Shown here: in pieces, positions 35,431-43,884 of the stretch
Layout of the letters: the number at the start of each line of letters is the position of its first letter
How positions within the stretch are numbered: the stretch's first letter is position 1
NCBI RefSeq assembly: GCF_900188035.1
Contig: NZ_FZNN01000003.1
Coordinates: 186,001-250,000 of the forward strand
Source of the DNA: Puniceibacterium sediminis
Lineage (GTDB): Bacteria; Pseudomonadota; Alphaproteobacteria; Rhodobacterales; Rhodobacteraceae
Length of the DNA: 64,000 bases
Direction of reading: 5' to 3'
Notes under the pieces: model-generated
The model's database searches: none
Told to the model about the DNA's origin: nothing
The model's input: the letters and a program-made list of their open reading frames with translations, nothing else
Position numbers and translations under genes: made by a program

Positions 35431-36906
35431 ATGCTCGACCAGACAACAAATCTCGCTTCGCTTATGAATGACCCAAGTTTGCTGGAAACCCGCGCCTATA
35501 TCGGCGGCAAGTGGGTCGATGGCGACAAGGGCACATTTGATGTCACCAACCCCGCGCGCGGCGATGTGGTCGCCCAGGTGGCTGACCTGTCGCGGGCCCA
35601 GGTGAATGGCGCCATTGCGCAGGCCGAGGCGGCGCAAAAGGAATGGGCCAAGTGGACCGGCAAGGAGCGCGCCGCCGTCATGCGCAAGTGGTTCGACCTG
35701 ATGATGGCGAACCAGCATGACCTTGGCCTGATCCTGACGGCCGAGCAGGGCAAGCCGCTGGCCGAGGCCAAGGGCGAGATCGCCTATGGCGCGTCCTTCA
35801 TCGAATTCTTTGGCGAAGAGGCCAAGCGCATCTATGGCGAGATGATCCCCGGCCACCAGCGTGACAAGCGCATCATGGTGATCAAGCAGCCGATCGGCGT
35901 TGCCGCGTCCATCACTCCGTGGAACTTTCCCAACGCCATGATCACCCGCAAGGCTGGCCCGGCGCTGGCCGCCGGTTGTGCCTTTGTCGCCCGTCCCGCC
36001 AAGGAAACGCCGCTGTCGGCCATCGTGCTGGGTGTTTTGGCCGAACGCGCGGGCATACCGGCAGGTGTGTTCAACGTCTTGCCGTCGTCGTCGGCGTCGG
36101 AAATCGGCAAGGAATTCTGCGAAAATCCGGCCGTGCGCAAACTGACCTTTACCGGTTCGACCGAGGTTGGGCGCATCCTGCTCAAGCAGGCGGCTGATCA
36201 GGTGATGAAGTGCTCGATGGAGCTGGGCGGCAATGCACCGTTCATCGTGTTCGACGATGCGGATCTGGATGCCGCCGTCGAGGGCGCGATCATGTGCAAG
36301 TTCCGCAACAACGGCCAGACCTGCGTCTGCGCCAACCGCCTGTATGTCCAGTCGGGCGCCTATGATGCCTTCGCAGAAAAGCTGCGGGCGCGGGTCGCGG
36401 CGATGAAGGTGGGCGATGGCCTGAAAGACGGCACCGATCTGGGTCCGCTGATCAACGAAGACGCCATCGTCAAGGTGCAGGAGCATATCGCTGATGCCAA
36501 GGCAAAGGGCGGCGAGGTCATTCTGGGCGGCGAGGCCGACCAGAAGCAGGGCAACTTCTTTGGCCCGACCATCGTGACCGGCGCGACCAAGGACATGCTG
36601 TTCTCGACCGAGGAAACCTTTGGACCGCTCGCGCCGCTGTTCAAGTTCGAGGACGAGGATGAGGTGATCGCGCTGGCCAATGACACGATCTTTGGCCTCG
36701 CATCGTACTTCTATGCCAAGGACCTGGCCCGCGTCTACAAGGTGGCCGAGGCGCTGGAATATGGCATCGTCGGGGTGAATACCGGGATCATTTCGACCGA
36801 GTTGGCACCCTTTGGCGGGGTCAAGCAGTCGGGTCTGGGCCGCGAAGGCAGCCATCACGGGATCGAGGATTACCTCGAGATGAAGTACGTCTGCCTGTCG
36901 ATCTGA
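35431..36906 (+). CDS. gabD: Succinate-semialdehyde dehydrogenase
   Basis: A 491-residue NAD(P)+-dependent aldehyde dehydrogenase that oxidises succinate semialdehyde (or glutarate semialdehyde) to the acid, typically in GABA breakdown. The catalytic cysteine is C298 in NNGQTCVCANR, and the glutamate lies in MELGGNAP. The sequences TPWNFPNAMITRK and FGGVKQSGLGREGSHHGIEDYLE are strongly GabD-like. GGAGAC precedes the ATG. No GABA aminotransferase is adjacent. A strong terminator follows, so it is monocistronic. Confidence 0.92.
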   Translation: MLDQTTNLASLMNDPSLLETRAYIGGKWVDGDKGTFDVTNPARGDVVAQVADLSRAQVNGAIAQAEAAQKEWAKWTGKERAAVMRKWFDLMMANQHDLGLILTAEQGKPLAEAKGEIAYGASFIEFFGEEAKRIYGEMIPGHQRDKRIMVIKQPIGVAASITPWNFPNAMITRKAGPALAAGCAFVARPAKETPLSAIVLGVLAERAGIPAGVFNVLPSSSASEIGKEFCENPAVRKLTFTGSTEVGRILLKQAADQVMKCSMELGGNAPFIVFDDADLDAAVEGAIMCKFRNNGQTCVCANRLYVQSGAYDAFAEKLRARVAAMKVGDGLKDGTDLGPLINEDAIVKVQEHIADAKAKGGEVILGGEADQKQGNFFGPTIVTGATKDMLFSTEETFGPLAPLFKFEDEDEVIALANDTIFGLASYFYAKDLARVYKVAEALEYGIVGVNTGIISTELAPFGGVKQSGLGREGSHHGIEDYLEMKYVCLSI

Positions 36907-36932
36907 TCCTGTCCGTAACCTGATCCAGCGGT

Positions 36933-36962
36933 GCGCGCCCCCGCCGGGGCGCGCGCTTTTTT
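36933..36962 (+). terminator. Rho-independent terminator after gabD
   Basis: GCGCGCCCC pairs with GGGGCGCGC around CGCC, followed after three bases by six T. Confidence 0.88.
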
Positions 36963-37021
36963 GTCTCGTCCCCCGCGCTGCGCGCGGAGTCCTCGGGTGG
37001 GCGCCCGTTGCCAACGCCCGA

Positions 37022-37039
37022 GCGTCATGGCGATGTTAC
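37022..37039 (+). promoter_or_regulatory. Candidate Pho box upstream of the phytase-like gene
   Basis: GCGTCAT-GGCG-ATGTTAC resembles two PhoB half-sites (CTGTCAT) in the standard 11-base arrangement, with five of seven matches in each half. The downstream gene's phytase/esterase-like product makes phosphate control plausible. The site alone is weak. Confidence 0.45.
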
Positions 37040-37104
37040 AAAACCTTCAAACGGATGTCGTGCAATCGGCGCACACCGCCCCCAAAGATAACAAGGGGAC
37101 ATCC

Positions 37105-39285
37105 ATGCCAATTCGTACACTCTGCCTGACTTCGACCCTCGCGCTTTGCGCAGGATCCGCCACGCTCGCGCTGACTGCGGGGGCGGCAAAGGCCGACATG
37201 ACGTTCAACCGCATCGCGAGCTTTGCCGTTATGGGCAACATGGCCGATGGCGAAGACCTGACCCGCGAAAGTTCGGCCGAGATCATTTCGGTCAGCGAAG
37301 ACGGCATGACGCTGGCATATACCGACAGCCCGCTGGGTGTGCTGGGCCGCATCGACATCACCGACCCCGCCAATCCCAAGCCCCTGGGAAATATCGAACT
37401 GGGTGGCGAGCCGACAGCCGTCAGCGTTGTTGGCCAGACCGCCTATGTCGCCGTGAACACCTCGGAGAGCTATACCGCTCCGTCGGGTCACCTGTCGGCC
37501 ATTGATCTGGCGAGCGGCGAGGAGTTGGCGCAATGCGATCTGGGCGGTCAGCCGGATTCGACCGCATTCGCCAAGGACAGCAGTTTTATCGCCGTGGCGA
37601 TCGAGAATGAGCGTGACGAAGATCTGGGTGATGGCCGCGTGGGTCAGATGCCCGGCGGCGACGTCGTGATGATCGACCTCGCGGATGGCACGATGGATTG
37701 CGCCACCCTGCGTCATGCCGATGTGACCGGCCTGGCCGCGATCGCGCCCGAAGATCCCGAGCCCGAATTCACCGACATCAACGCGCTTGGCGAAGTCGCC
37801 GTGACGATGCAGGAGAATAATGAGATCGTCATCCTGTCGCGCGACGGTGAGGTGATCAACCATTTCAGCGCCGGTTCGGTGGATCTGGTGGGCATCGACG
37901 CCACGGACGAGCGCGGCGCGCTGCTGTTCACTGAATCGCAGATGGGTCGCCTGCGCGAACCCGATGCGGTGCAGTGGATCGACGACGACCACATCGCCAT
38001 CGCCAACGAAGGCGACATGGACGGCGGTTCGCGCGGGTTCACCGTGTTCCACAAGGACGGCACCGAGGTCTACGAAAGCGGCACCAGCTTTGAGCAGGCG
38101 GTCATTCAGGTCGGCCACTACCCGGACAAACGTTCGGACGCCAAGGGGATCGAGCCTGAGGGCATGGAGATCGCCACTTTTGACCGTGTGCCCTACATGT
38201 TCCTGCTGGCCGAGCGTGCCTCGGTTGTCGGTGTCTATGACATGAGCGATCCGGCCAGCCCGGTGCTGAAGCAGATCCTGCCGTCGGGCATCGCGCCTGA
38301 AGGTGCTGTGGCGATCCCGCAGCGCAACCTGCTGGTCACCGCGAACGAAGCCGATCTGATCGAGGATGGCGGCGTGCGTTCGCATGTCATGATCTACGAA
38401 TACGCCGAAGGCGAAGCCGCTTATCCGACACTGACCTCGGCCGGTGCGGACAAGCTGATCGGCTGGGGCGCGATTTCCGGCATGGTCGCCGGTGAAGGGT
38501 CCACGCTTTATGCGGTGAACGACAGCTTTTACAGCTACCAGCCGACGATCTTCACCATCGACACCTCAGTGTCACCGGCACAGATCACCGATGCCCTGCC
38601 AGTCACCCGCGCCGGGATGCCCGCGCAGAAGCTGGACATGGAAGGCATCACGCTGGACGGGAAGGGCGGTTTCTGGATCGCTTCGGAAGGCCGCACAGAC
38701 CGTCTGGTGCCACATGCCCTCTACCACGTGAACGCCAAGGGTGAGATCAAGGACGAAATCGCCCTGCCTGCCGAGCTTCTGGCCCACGAAAAGCGCTTTG
38801 GCTTTGAAGGCATCACCAAGGTTGGTGACTGGCTCTGGATGGCGGTTCAGCGTGAATGGGGCGACGATCCCAAGGATCACGTGAAACTGGTCGCCTACAA
38901 CGTCGAGACCGAGGAGTGGGGCGCCGTGCTCTATCCCAAGGCAAAGCCCGACGCGGGCTGGACCGGCCTGTCCGAGATCGTGGCACACGGTGACTGGGTC
39001 TATGTGATCGAGCGTGACAACCAGATCGGCGCTGCTGCCGTCACGAAAAAGGTCTATCGCATCCCCGCGACCGACATGGTGCCGGGTGCTTTGGGATCGG
39101 AGCTCAAGGTCGTGACCAAGGAAGAGGTGCGTGACCTTATCCCCGATCTCAAGTCTTGGAACGGTTACGTGGTGGACAAGGTCGAAGGTCTGGCCGTGAC
39201 CGAAGACGGCACCTTCTGGGTGTCCACCGACAATGATGGCGTCGACGACAGTTCGGGCGAAACCTTCCTGTGGTCGTTCAAGTAA
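37105..39285 (+). CDS. Secreted esterase-like phytase-family protein
   Basis: A 726-residue exported protein with a signal peptide ending near AKADM. The N-terminal 400 residues look like a beta-propeller of LVIVD/choice-of-anchor type (repeated DITDPANPKPLG- and DLASGEEL-like turns). The C-terminal 300 match the esterase-like activity of phytase family (PF13449): DMEGITLDGKGGFWIASEG near 520, AHEKRFGFEGITK near 580 and VEGLAVTEDGTFWVSTDNDG near the end. It probably hydrolyses phosphate esters in the periplasm, but the substrate is not known. A candidate Pho box lies upstream and a terminator downstream. Confidence 0.8.
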   Translation: MPIRTLCLTSTLALCAGSATLALTAGAAKADMTFNRIASFAVMGNMADGEDLTRESSAEIISVSEDGMTLAYTDSPLGVLGRIDITDPANPKPLGNIELGGEPTAVSVVGQTAYVAVNTSESYTAPSGHLSAIDLASGEELAQCDLGGQPDSTAFAKDSSFIAVAIENERDEDLGDGRVGQMPGGDVVMIDLADGTMDCATLRHADVTGLAAIAPEDPEPEFTDINALGEVAVTMQENNEIVILSRDGEVINHFSAGSVDLVGIDATDERGALLFTESQMGRLREPDAVQWIDDDHIAIANEGDMDGGSRGFTVFHKDGTEVYESGTSFEQAVIQVGHYPDKRSDAKGIEPEGMEIATFDRVPYMFLLAERASVVGVYDMSDPASPVLKQILPSGIAPEGAVAIPQRNLLVTANEADLIEDGGVRSHVMIYEYAEGEAAYPTLTSAGADKLIGWGAISGMVAGEGSTLYAVNDSFYSYQPTIFTIDTSVSPAQITDALPVTRAGMPAQKLDMEGITLDGKGGFWIASEGRTDRLVPHALYHVNAKGEIKDEIALPAELLAHEKRFGFEGITKVGDWLWMAVQREWGDDPKDHVKLVAYNVETEEWGAVLYPKAKPDAGWTGLSEIVAHGDWVYVIERDNQIGAAAVTKKVYRIPATDMVPGALGSELKVVTKEEVRDLIPDLKSWNGYVVDKVEGLAVTEDGTFWVSTDNDGVDDSSGETFLWSFK

Positions 39286-39340
39286 ACTGAAGTCTCCGGC
39301 ATCCGTTCCGTTTGAGCAAGCGGACGCCGGATCACCAGAA

Positions 39341-39377
39341 AGCGCCTGCTCCTATCCGGGGGCAGGTGCTTTTTTTT
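39341..39377 (+). terminator. Rho-independent terminator after the phytase-like gene
   Basis: AGCGCCTGC pairs with GCAGGTGCT (one G-T pair), followed by eight T. Confidence 0.92.
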
Positions 39378-39379
39378 GA

Positions 39380-39417
39380 CGTAAGCGCCATGTTTTGGCG
39401 TAAGCGCAATGTTTCGG
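39380..39417 (+). repeat. Tandem duplication of a 19-base unit
   Basis: CGTAAGCGCCATGTTTTGG is followed directly by CGTAAGCGCAATGTTTCGG, 17 of 19 bases identical. It lies immediately after the terminator T run. No function is evident. Confidence 0.75.
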
Positions 39418-39518
39418 AATGAAGAGATCGCTTTCGCCATGCAACAACTCAAACCTTGCTCCGTTGTGCGATGTTCAGATAGCCCCCGGGGCATTGTTTG
39501 GCAGGTAGCGGGCAGGGC

Positions 39519-39887
39519 TCACATATCCGGCGACATTTCGATCCGGTAGATCGCGTCAGACCAGCCGCCCGTTGAGCAATGCGCCCGTATGAACAGCTCG
39601 CGCACTCCATCCGGTACCATCACGGCCGACAGGGACCGTTTGAAAGGCTGCTCGTCCACATGCGGGTGCATCAGTTCGCGGGTGGCGATGATCTTGCCTT
39701 CGGCATTTTCGACCCGCCAGCTGTCGGCATAGTGGTCCCAGCCTGAGTCCGGATGGCGCAGGGTCACGGCGATGCGCCAGCCCATACCCACCTTGTCTGC
39801 TTTGACCGATACGATGTCAGGCGGTTCACCCCACGCAGAGGAAGCGAGCACAGCGGCAATTGCAAAACATGCGGAGAGTGTTTTCAT
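39519..39887 (-). CDS. Small secreted protein, conserved hypothetical
   Basis: A 122-residue protein with a signal peptide cleaved near SSAWG. The mature part is beta-rich with W and Y residues (GWDHYADSWRVENAEGK) and a single cysteine in IRAHCSTGGWS; it looks like a small immunoglobulin-like periplasmic domain. I do not recognise a named family. It lies four bases downstream of the DUF599 gene on the same strand and is probably in one unit with it. Confidence 0.7.
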   Translation of the reverse strand: MKTLSACFAIAAVLASSAWGEPPDIVSVKADKVGMGWRIAVTLRHPDSGWDHYADSWRVENAEGKIIATRELMHPHVDEQPFKRSLSAVMVPDGVRELFIRAHCSTGGWSDAIYRIEMSPDM

Positions 39888-39891
39888 GCCG

Positions 39892-40659
39892 TCATCCTAG
39901 CAGCTTGCCCGGACCCTTGGCGTCAACTCCGCGTGTGGCTTTTGTGTGTGGTTCGCGATCGCTGCCATCCAGCAACACTTCGCGTGAGGCGGACCAGAAT
40001 TCGCGCCGCAGGATGACCAGCAAGGTGAACACCGTGGCCACAGCCAGCGCCCATGCCCCCAACAGCCAGGCAGCTGACGCGATGCCGAAATAGACGGACC
40101 GCAACCCGCCGTTAAAGCTGCGTGCAGCGGTAATGTTGATCTCGCCCGATTTCGCGGCGCGGATGTAGGCCACAGGGTTTTCGGCATCATTGGGTACCGC
40201 CGCCATCAGCACCGCACAGTAGCCGAAAAGCCGGTGCGACCAGACGAATTTCAGAAATCCGTTGGTGGCAAAGAACAGCATCAAAAGCAGCTTGATTTCC
40301 CACACGATCGTCGGGGCGGTGCCCAGTGTCAGATCCTGCGCCACGCCGCGCAGCATGTCGGCATTGCCGATCAGCGCCAGACCGCCGCCGATCGCGATCA
40401 TGCTGGCCGACGCAAAGAATGCCGCCCCCTGACGCATGTTGTCGATGATCTGCGAATCAAAGATCCGCGGCTCGCGCGTCACGAAATGCCGCAGCCATTC
40501 CCGCCGGTAATCAGCCATGAGCATGGAGACCGAGGGCCGTCGCTTTGGCGGATGATCAATGATCCGGCTGGCCCCCATCCAGCCCAGCAACAGCACAGCC
40601 AGTGCGGCGTAATCCAGCGCCGTAAAAAGGTTCAGTTGATCGCTCCAGATCATGTCCAT
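39892..40659 (-). CDS. DUF599-family membrane protein
   Basis: A 255-residue inner-membrane protein with about five hydrophobic segments near 12-28, 83-100, 120-140, 142-158 and 195-215. The overall layout, including the RRE-LRHFVTREPRIFDSQI region near 50 and FLKFVWSHRLFGYCA near 135, fits the DUF599 family, whose function is unknown. It begins three bases after the stop of the 40663 gene, so the three minus-strand genes 39519-41073 form one operon. Confidence 0.85.
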   Translation of the reverse strand: MDMIWSDQLNLFTALDYAALAVLLLGWMGASRIIDHPPKRRPSVSMLMADYRREWLRHFVTREPRIFDSQIIDNMRQGAAFFASASMIAIGGGLALIGNADMLRGVAQDLTLGTAPTIVWEIKLLLMLFFATNGFLKFVWSHRLFGYCAVLMAAVPNDAENPVAYIRAAKSGEINITAARSFNGGLRSVYFGIASAAWLLGAWALAVATVFTLLVILRREFWSASREVLLDGSDREPHTKATRGVDAKGPGKLLG

Positions 40660-40662
40660 GCC

Positions 40663-41073
40663 TCAGAACGGCTTGACGACAACGACCCACAGGATCGCGA
40701 TCACTGCCAGCACGCTGACTTCGTTGAATATCCTCAGGAAACGTTCCGATTCCGTGAATACGCCCCGGCGCGCCCGCAGGACCATACGCCCGGTCCAGCC
40801 ATAATGCGCCGCCAGCGCCAGCACGAGGCTCAGCTTCAGCCAGACCCAGGCTGGAAAACCCCATGTCGCGGCGAGCCACAGTCCGGTGATGAGAGCGATC
40901 ACCCCCAGCCCGGCGGAAAAACGGTAAAGCCGCACCGTCAGATCCCCCAGAGGCCCGAATTCGCCCAGTCGGGCATATTCGCGCTTCCAGTAGATCAGCG
41001 CGCGGGGGACGGCAAAGATGCTCGTCATCCATCCCATCACGCAGAGAAGGTGTATGATCTTGACCCAGTTCAT
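40663..41073 (-). CDS. CopD/HemJ-like small membrane protein
   Basis: A 136-residue membrane protein with four helices. It starts MNWVKIIHLLCVMGWMTSIF and ends FNEVSVLAVIAILWVVVVKPF. The histidine in the first helix, PR near 28, and the C-terminal NE(V)...VVVKPF echo HemJ (protoporphyrinogen oxidase) and the CopD superfamily, which suggests haem or copper contact. The match to true HemJ is only partial, and this may be a paralogue. It heads the operon with DUF599 and is divergent from glcD. Confidence 0.7.
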   Translation of the reverse strand: MNWVKIIHLLCVMGWMTSIFAVPRALIYWKREYARLGEFGPLGDLTVRLYRFSAGLGVIALITGLWLAATWGFPAWVWLKLSLVLALAAHYGWTGRMVLRARRGVFTESERFLRIFNEVSVLAVIAILWVVVVKPF

Positions 41074-41155
41074 GGCACGATCCCTGCGACAGCGCCGATA
41101 TTTTGGCAAGCCATGCTGGGGCTGCGGCAATAAATCATTTGTTGCCCGTGCTGTT

Positions 41156-41176
41156 TTGGTTATATTACTTTACCAA
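41156..41176. promoter_or_regulatory. Candidate operator upstream of glcD
   Basis: TTGGT-N11-ACCAA within an AT-rich stretch, 17 bases before the glcD start. The half-sites resemble those of GntR-type regulators such as PdhR/GlcC, but the spacing is longer than usual, and no regulator gene is adjacent. Confidence 0.35.
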
Positions 41177-41192
41177 TTCATAGGATGTTGTC

Positions 41193-42641
41193 ATGGAAAT
41201 GCCCGTTCCGAATGCCGATGTGATTGCGCGCAAGGCGCAGATCGTTGCTGCGCTCAGCAAGGTTATGCCGTCCGGGGCGGTGATCTCTGACGTTTCTGAA
41301 ACCCGCGCCTATGAATGCGACGCCCTGACCGCCTATCGCTGTGCGCCTCTGGCTGTGGTCCTGCCTCGATCGACCGAAGAAGTGTCGGCCGTGATGAAGA
41401 TTTGCCACGACATGGGCGTTCCGGTTGTGCCGCGCGGGTCGGGCACGTCGCTGGCCGGGGGGGCGCTGCCCACGGCGGATTGCGTGCTTTTGGGCGTGGC
41501 GCGGATGAACGAAGTGATCGAGACTGATTATGAAAACCGTTTCATACGGGTGCAGACAGGCCGCACCAACCTAAGCGTTACCGGCGCAGTCGAGCAGGAA
41601 GATTTCTTTTATGCTCCTGACCCGTCATCCCAGCTTGCCTGTGCCATCGCCGGCAATATCGCGATGAATTCCGGCGGCGCGCATTGCCTTAAATACGGCG
41701 TGACAACAAACAACCTGCTGGGCGTGACGATTGTGCTGATGGATGGCACCGTCACCGAAATCGGCGGCGCGCATCTGGATTCTGGCGGACTGGATCTGCT
41801 GGGGCTGATTTGCGGCTCCGAAGGGCAGCTTGGCGTCGTGACCGAGGCGACCCTGCGCATCCTGCGCAAACCGGAAGGCGCGCGGCCCGTTCTGATGGGG
41901 TTCGACAGCAACGAAGTGGCCGGAGCCTGCGTGTCTGACATCATCAAGGCCGGCGTCCTGCCGGTGGCGATCGAATTCATGGACCGCCCCTGTATCGAAG
42001 CTTGCGAGGCTTTTGCCCATGCCGGTTATCCCATGTGCGAGGCGCTGCTGATCGTCGAGGTCGAAGGCTCCCCTGCCGAGATCGACGAACAGCTTTCGGT
42101 GATCCTCGACATTGCCCGGCGCCACAACCCGGTGGAACTGCGCGAGGCAAAAGATGCCGACGAAGCGGGCCGCATCTGGCTGGGACGTAAATCGGCGTTT
42201 GGCGCCATGGGGCAGATCAATGACTACATGTGCCTGGATGGTACGATCCCGGTGACCTCGCTGCCCTACGTTCTCAAACGTATCGGGGAGTTGTCCAAAC
42301 AGTACGGTCTGGGCGTGGCGAACGTGTTTCACGCGGGCGATGGCAACATGCATCCGCTGATCCTGTTCGACGCGAACAAGCCCGGCGATCTGGAGTTGTG
42401 CGAAGATATGGGCGCCGACATCCTGCGGCTGTGCGTCGAGGTGGGCGGATGCCTGACCGGTGAACACGGGGTGGGCATCGAAAAACGCGATCTCATGGTG
42501 GATCAGTTCGCGCCGGACGACCTTGAGGCGCAGATGGCGGTAAAGGATGTGTTCGATCCGAAGTGGCTTTTGAATCCGGCCAAGGTGTTTCCGCTGGCAG
42601 CATCCGAAAGCCGCCGAAATTTTGCCCTGGCGGCAGAGTAA
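41193..42641 (+). CDS. glcD: Glycolate oxidase subunit GlcD (FAD-linked)
   Basis: A 482-residue flavoprotein that oxidises glycolate to glyoxylate, passing electrons via GlcE and GlcF to quinone. The FAD-binding PCMH domain spans about 50-230, with PRGSGTSLAGGALP near 80 and NSGGAHCLKYG near 160. The C-terminal FAD-linked oxidase domain ends GEHGVGIEKRDLM near 430. D-lactate dehydrogenases are close relatives; the GlcE and GlcF partners next door settle the assignment. It begins the glcDEF operon. Confidence 0.95.
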   Translation: MEMPVPNADVIARKAQIVAALSKVMPSGAVISDVSETRAYECDALTAYRCAPLAVVLPRSTEEVSAVMKICHDMGVPVVPRGSGTSLAGGALPTADCVLLGVARMNEVIETDYENRFIRVQTGRTNLSVTGAVEQEDFFYAPDPSSQLACAIAGNIAMNSGGAHCLKYGVTTNNLLGVTIVLMDGTVTEIGGAHLDSGGLDLLGLICGSEGQLGVVTEATLRILRKPEGARPVLMGFDSNEVAGACVSDIIKAGVLPVAIEFMDRPCIEACEAFAHAGYPMCEALLIVEVEGSPAEIDEQLSVILDIARRHNPVELREAKDADEAGRIWLGRKSAFGAMGQINDYMCLDGTIPVTSLPYVLKRIGELSKQYGLGVANVFHAGDGNMHPLILFDANKPGDLELCEDMGADILRLCVEVGGCLTGEHGVGIEKRDLMVDQFAPDDLEAQMAVKDVFDPKWLLNPAKVFPLAASESRRNFALAAE

Positions 42642-42684
42642 TCTTGGGCCTCGCCCCCCTGCAAATTTGGAACCCAGAGAAGAC

Positions 42685-43800
42685 ATGAGACCAGAGACAG
42701 AGGCCGAGCTTGCCGAAATGATTGCCGCCGCAAAGGGCCCGCTGCATGTGCAGGGGGGCGGCACCCGCCCTGTGGGGCAACCTGTGACGGGCGAAATGTT
42801 GCACACCAGCGGGATGTCCGGGATCACGCTTTATGAACCGGGCGCGCTGACCCTTGTGGTGCAGGCGGGGACTCCGCTGGCCGAGATCGAGGCGGCGCTT
42901 GATGCAGAAGGGCAGAGGCTACCGTTCGAACCGATGGACCATCGCGGATTGCTTGGCACTTCGGGCACGCCGACAATTGGTGGCGTGGTGGCGTCGAACG
43001 CATCGGGGCCGCGGCGGATACAGGTCGGCGCATGTCGGGATTTCATGCTGGGCGTACGGTTCGTGGATGGGCAGGGCACGGTGATCAAGAACGGCGGCCG
43101 CGTGATGAAAAACGTCACCGGCTATGATCTGGTCAAGCTGCTCTCGGGCAGCTGGGGTACGCTTGGCGTGCTGAGTGAGGTGTCCCTCAAGGTGCTGCCA
43201 AAACCTGACAGTGCCGCAACCCTGAAGTTTCGGGGACTGGACGTGGCGCAGGCCGTAAGTGTGATGAGCCGCGCGCTCGGCTCTCCCTTCGAAATCACCG
43301 GCGCGGCACATGACCCGCAGGCGGGGCAGACCCTGCTGCGGATCGAAGGATTCGCGCAGTCAGTGACCTATCGCGCGGGGCAGTTGCGGGCGCTGTTCAG
43401 CGATCATGCCATCGAGATAGAAAACGATCCCGCACAGGTCGCCGCAACATGGGCCGGAATACGCGACGTTGCGCCGTTGCAGGATGGCACGGGCGATGTC
43501 TGGCGTTTGTCCGTGAAACCCTCGGATGCGCCCGAATTGGTGGCCCGGCTCGATGCCGAGGCGCTGTTGTTTGACTGGGGCGGCGGGCTGATCTGGGCGC
43601 GAGTGCCCGAAGGCACAGATCTGCGCGCCCGAATGAGCGGTGTGAAAGGTCACGCGACCCTGATCCGTGGGTCCGCCGCCAGCCGCGCGGCGCTGCCGGT
43701 GTTTCACCCCGAGCCCGCACCACTTGCCCATATTACCGACGGTTTGCGTCTGCGGTTCGATCCGCGTGGCATCCTCAATCCCGGGCTGATGGGGGCATGA
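42685..43800 (+). CDS. glcE: Glycolate oxidase subunit GlcE (FAD-binding)
   Basis: A 371-residue second flavin subunit of glycolate oxidase. It is shorter than GlcD with a single FAD domain: TIGGVVASNASGPRRIQ near 110, GRVMKNVTGYDLVKL near 142 and GSWGTLGVLSEVSLKVLP near 160. ATG 42685 follows GAGAAGAC; the frame upstream overlaps glcD without a better start. It lies 43 bases after glcD and 84 before glcF. Confidence 0.93.
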   Translation: MRPETEAELAEMIAAAKGPLHVQGGGTRPVGQPVTGEMLHTSGMSGITLYEPGALTLVVQAGTPLAEIEAALDAEGQRLPFEPMDHRGLLGTSGTPTIGGVVASNASGPRRIQVGACRDFMLGVRFVDGQGTVIKNGGRVMKNVTGYDLVKLLSGSWGTLGVLSEVSLKVLPKPDSAATLKFRGLDVAQAVSVMSRALGSPFEITGAAHDPQAGQTLLRIEGFAQSVTYRAGQLRALFSDHAIEIENDPAQVAATWAGIRDVAPLQDGTGDVWRLSVKPSDAPELVARLDAEALLFDWGGGLIWARVPEGTDLRARMSGVKGHATLIRGSAASRAALPVFHPEPAPLAHITDGLRLRFDPRGILNPGLMGA

Positions 43801-43884
43801 TTGCTGCCCCCTCTCGCGCCCAGCATCCTGCAACGACTTTGCAATGGTCCGCGCAATCCATGGCCCAAACGGTGAATTTCTGAC

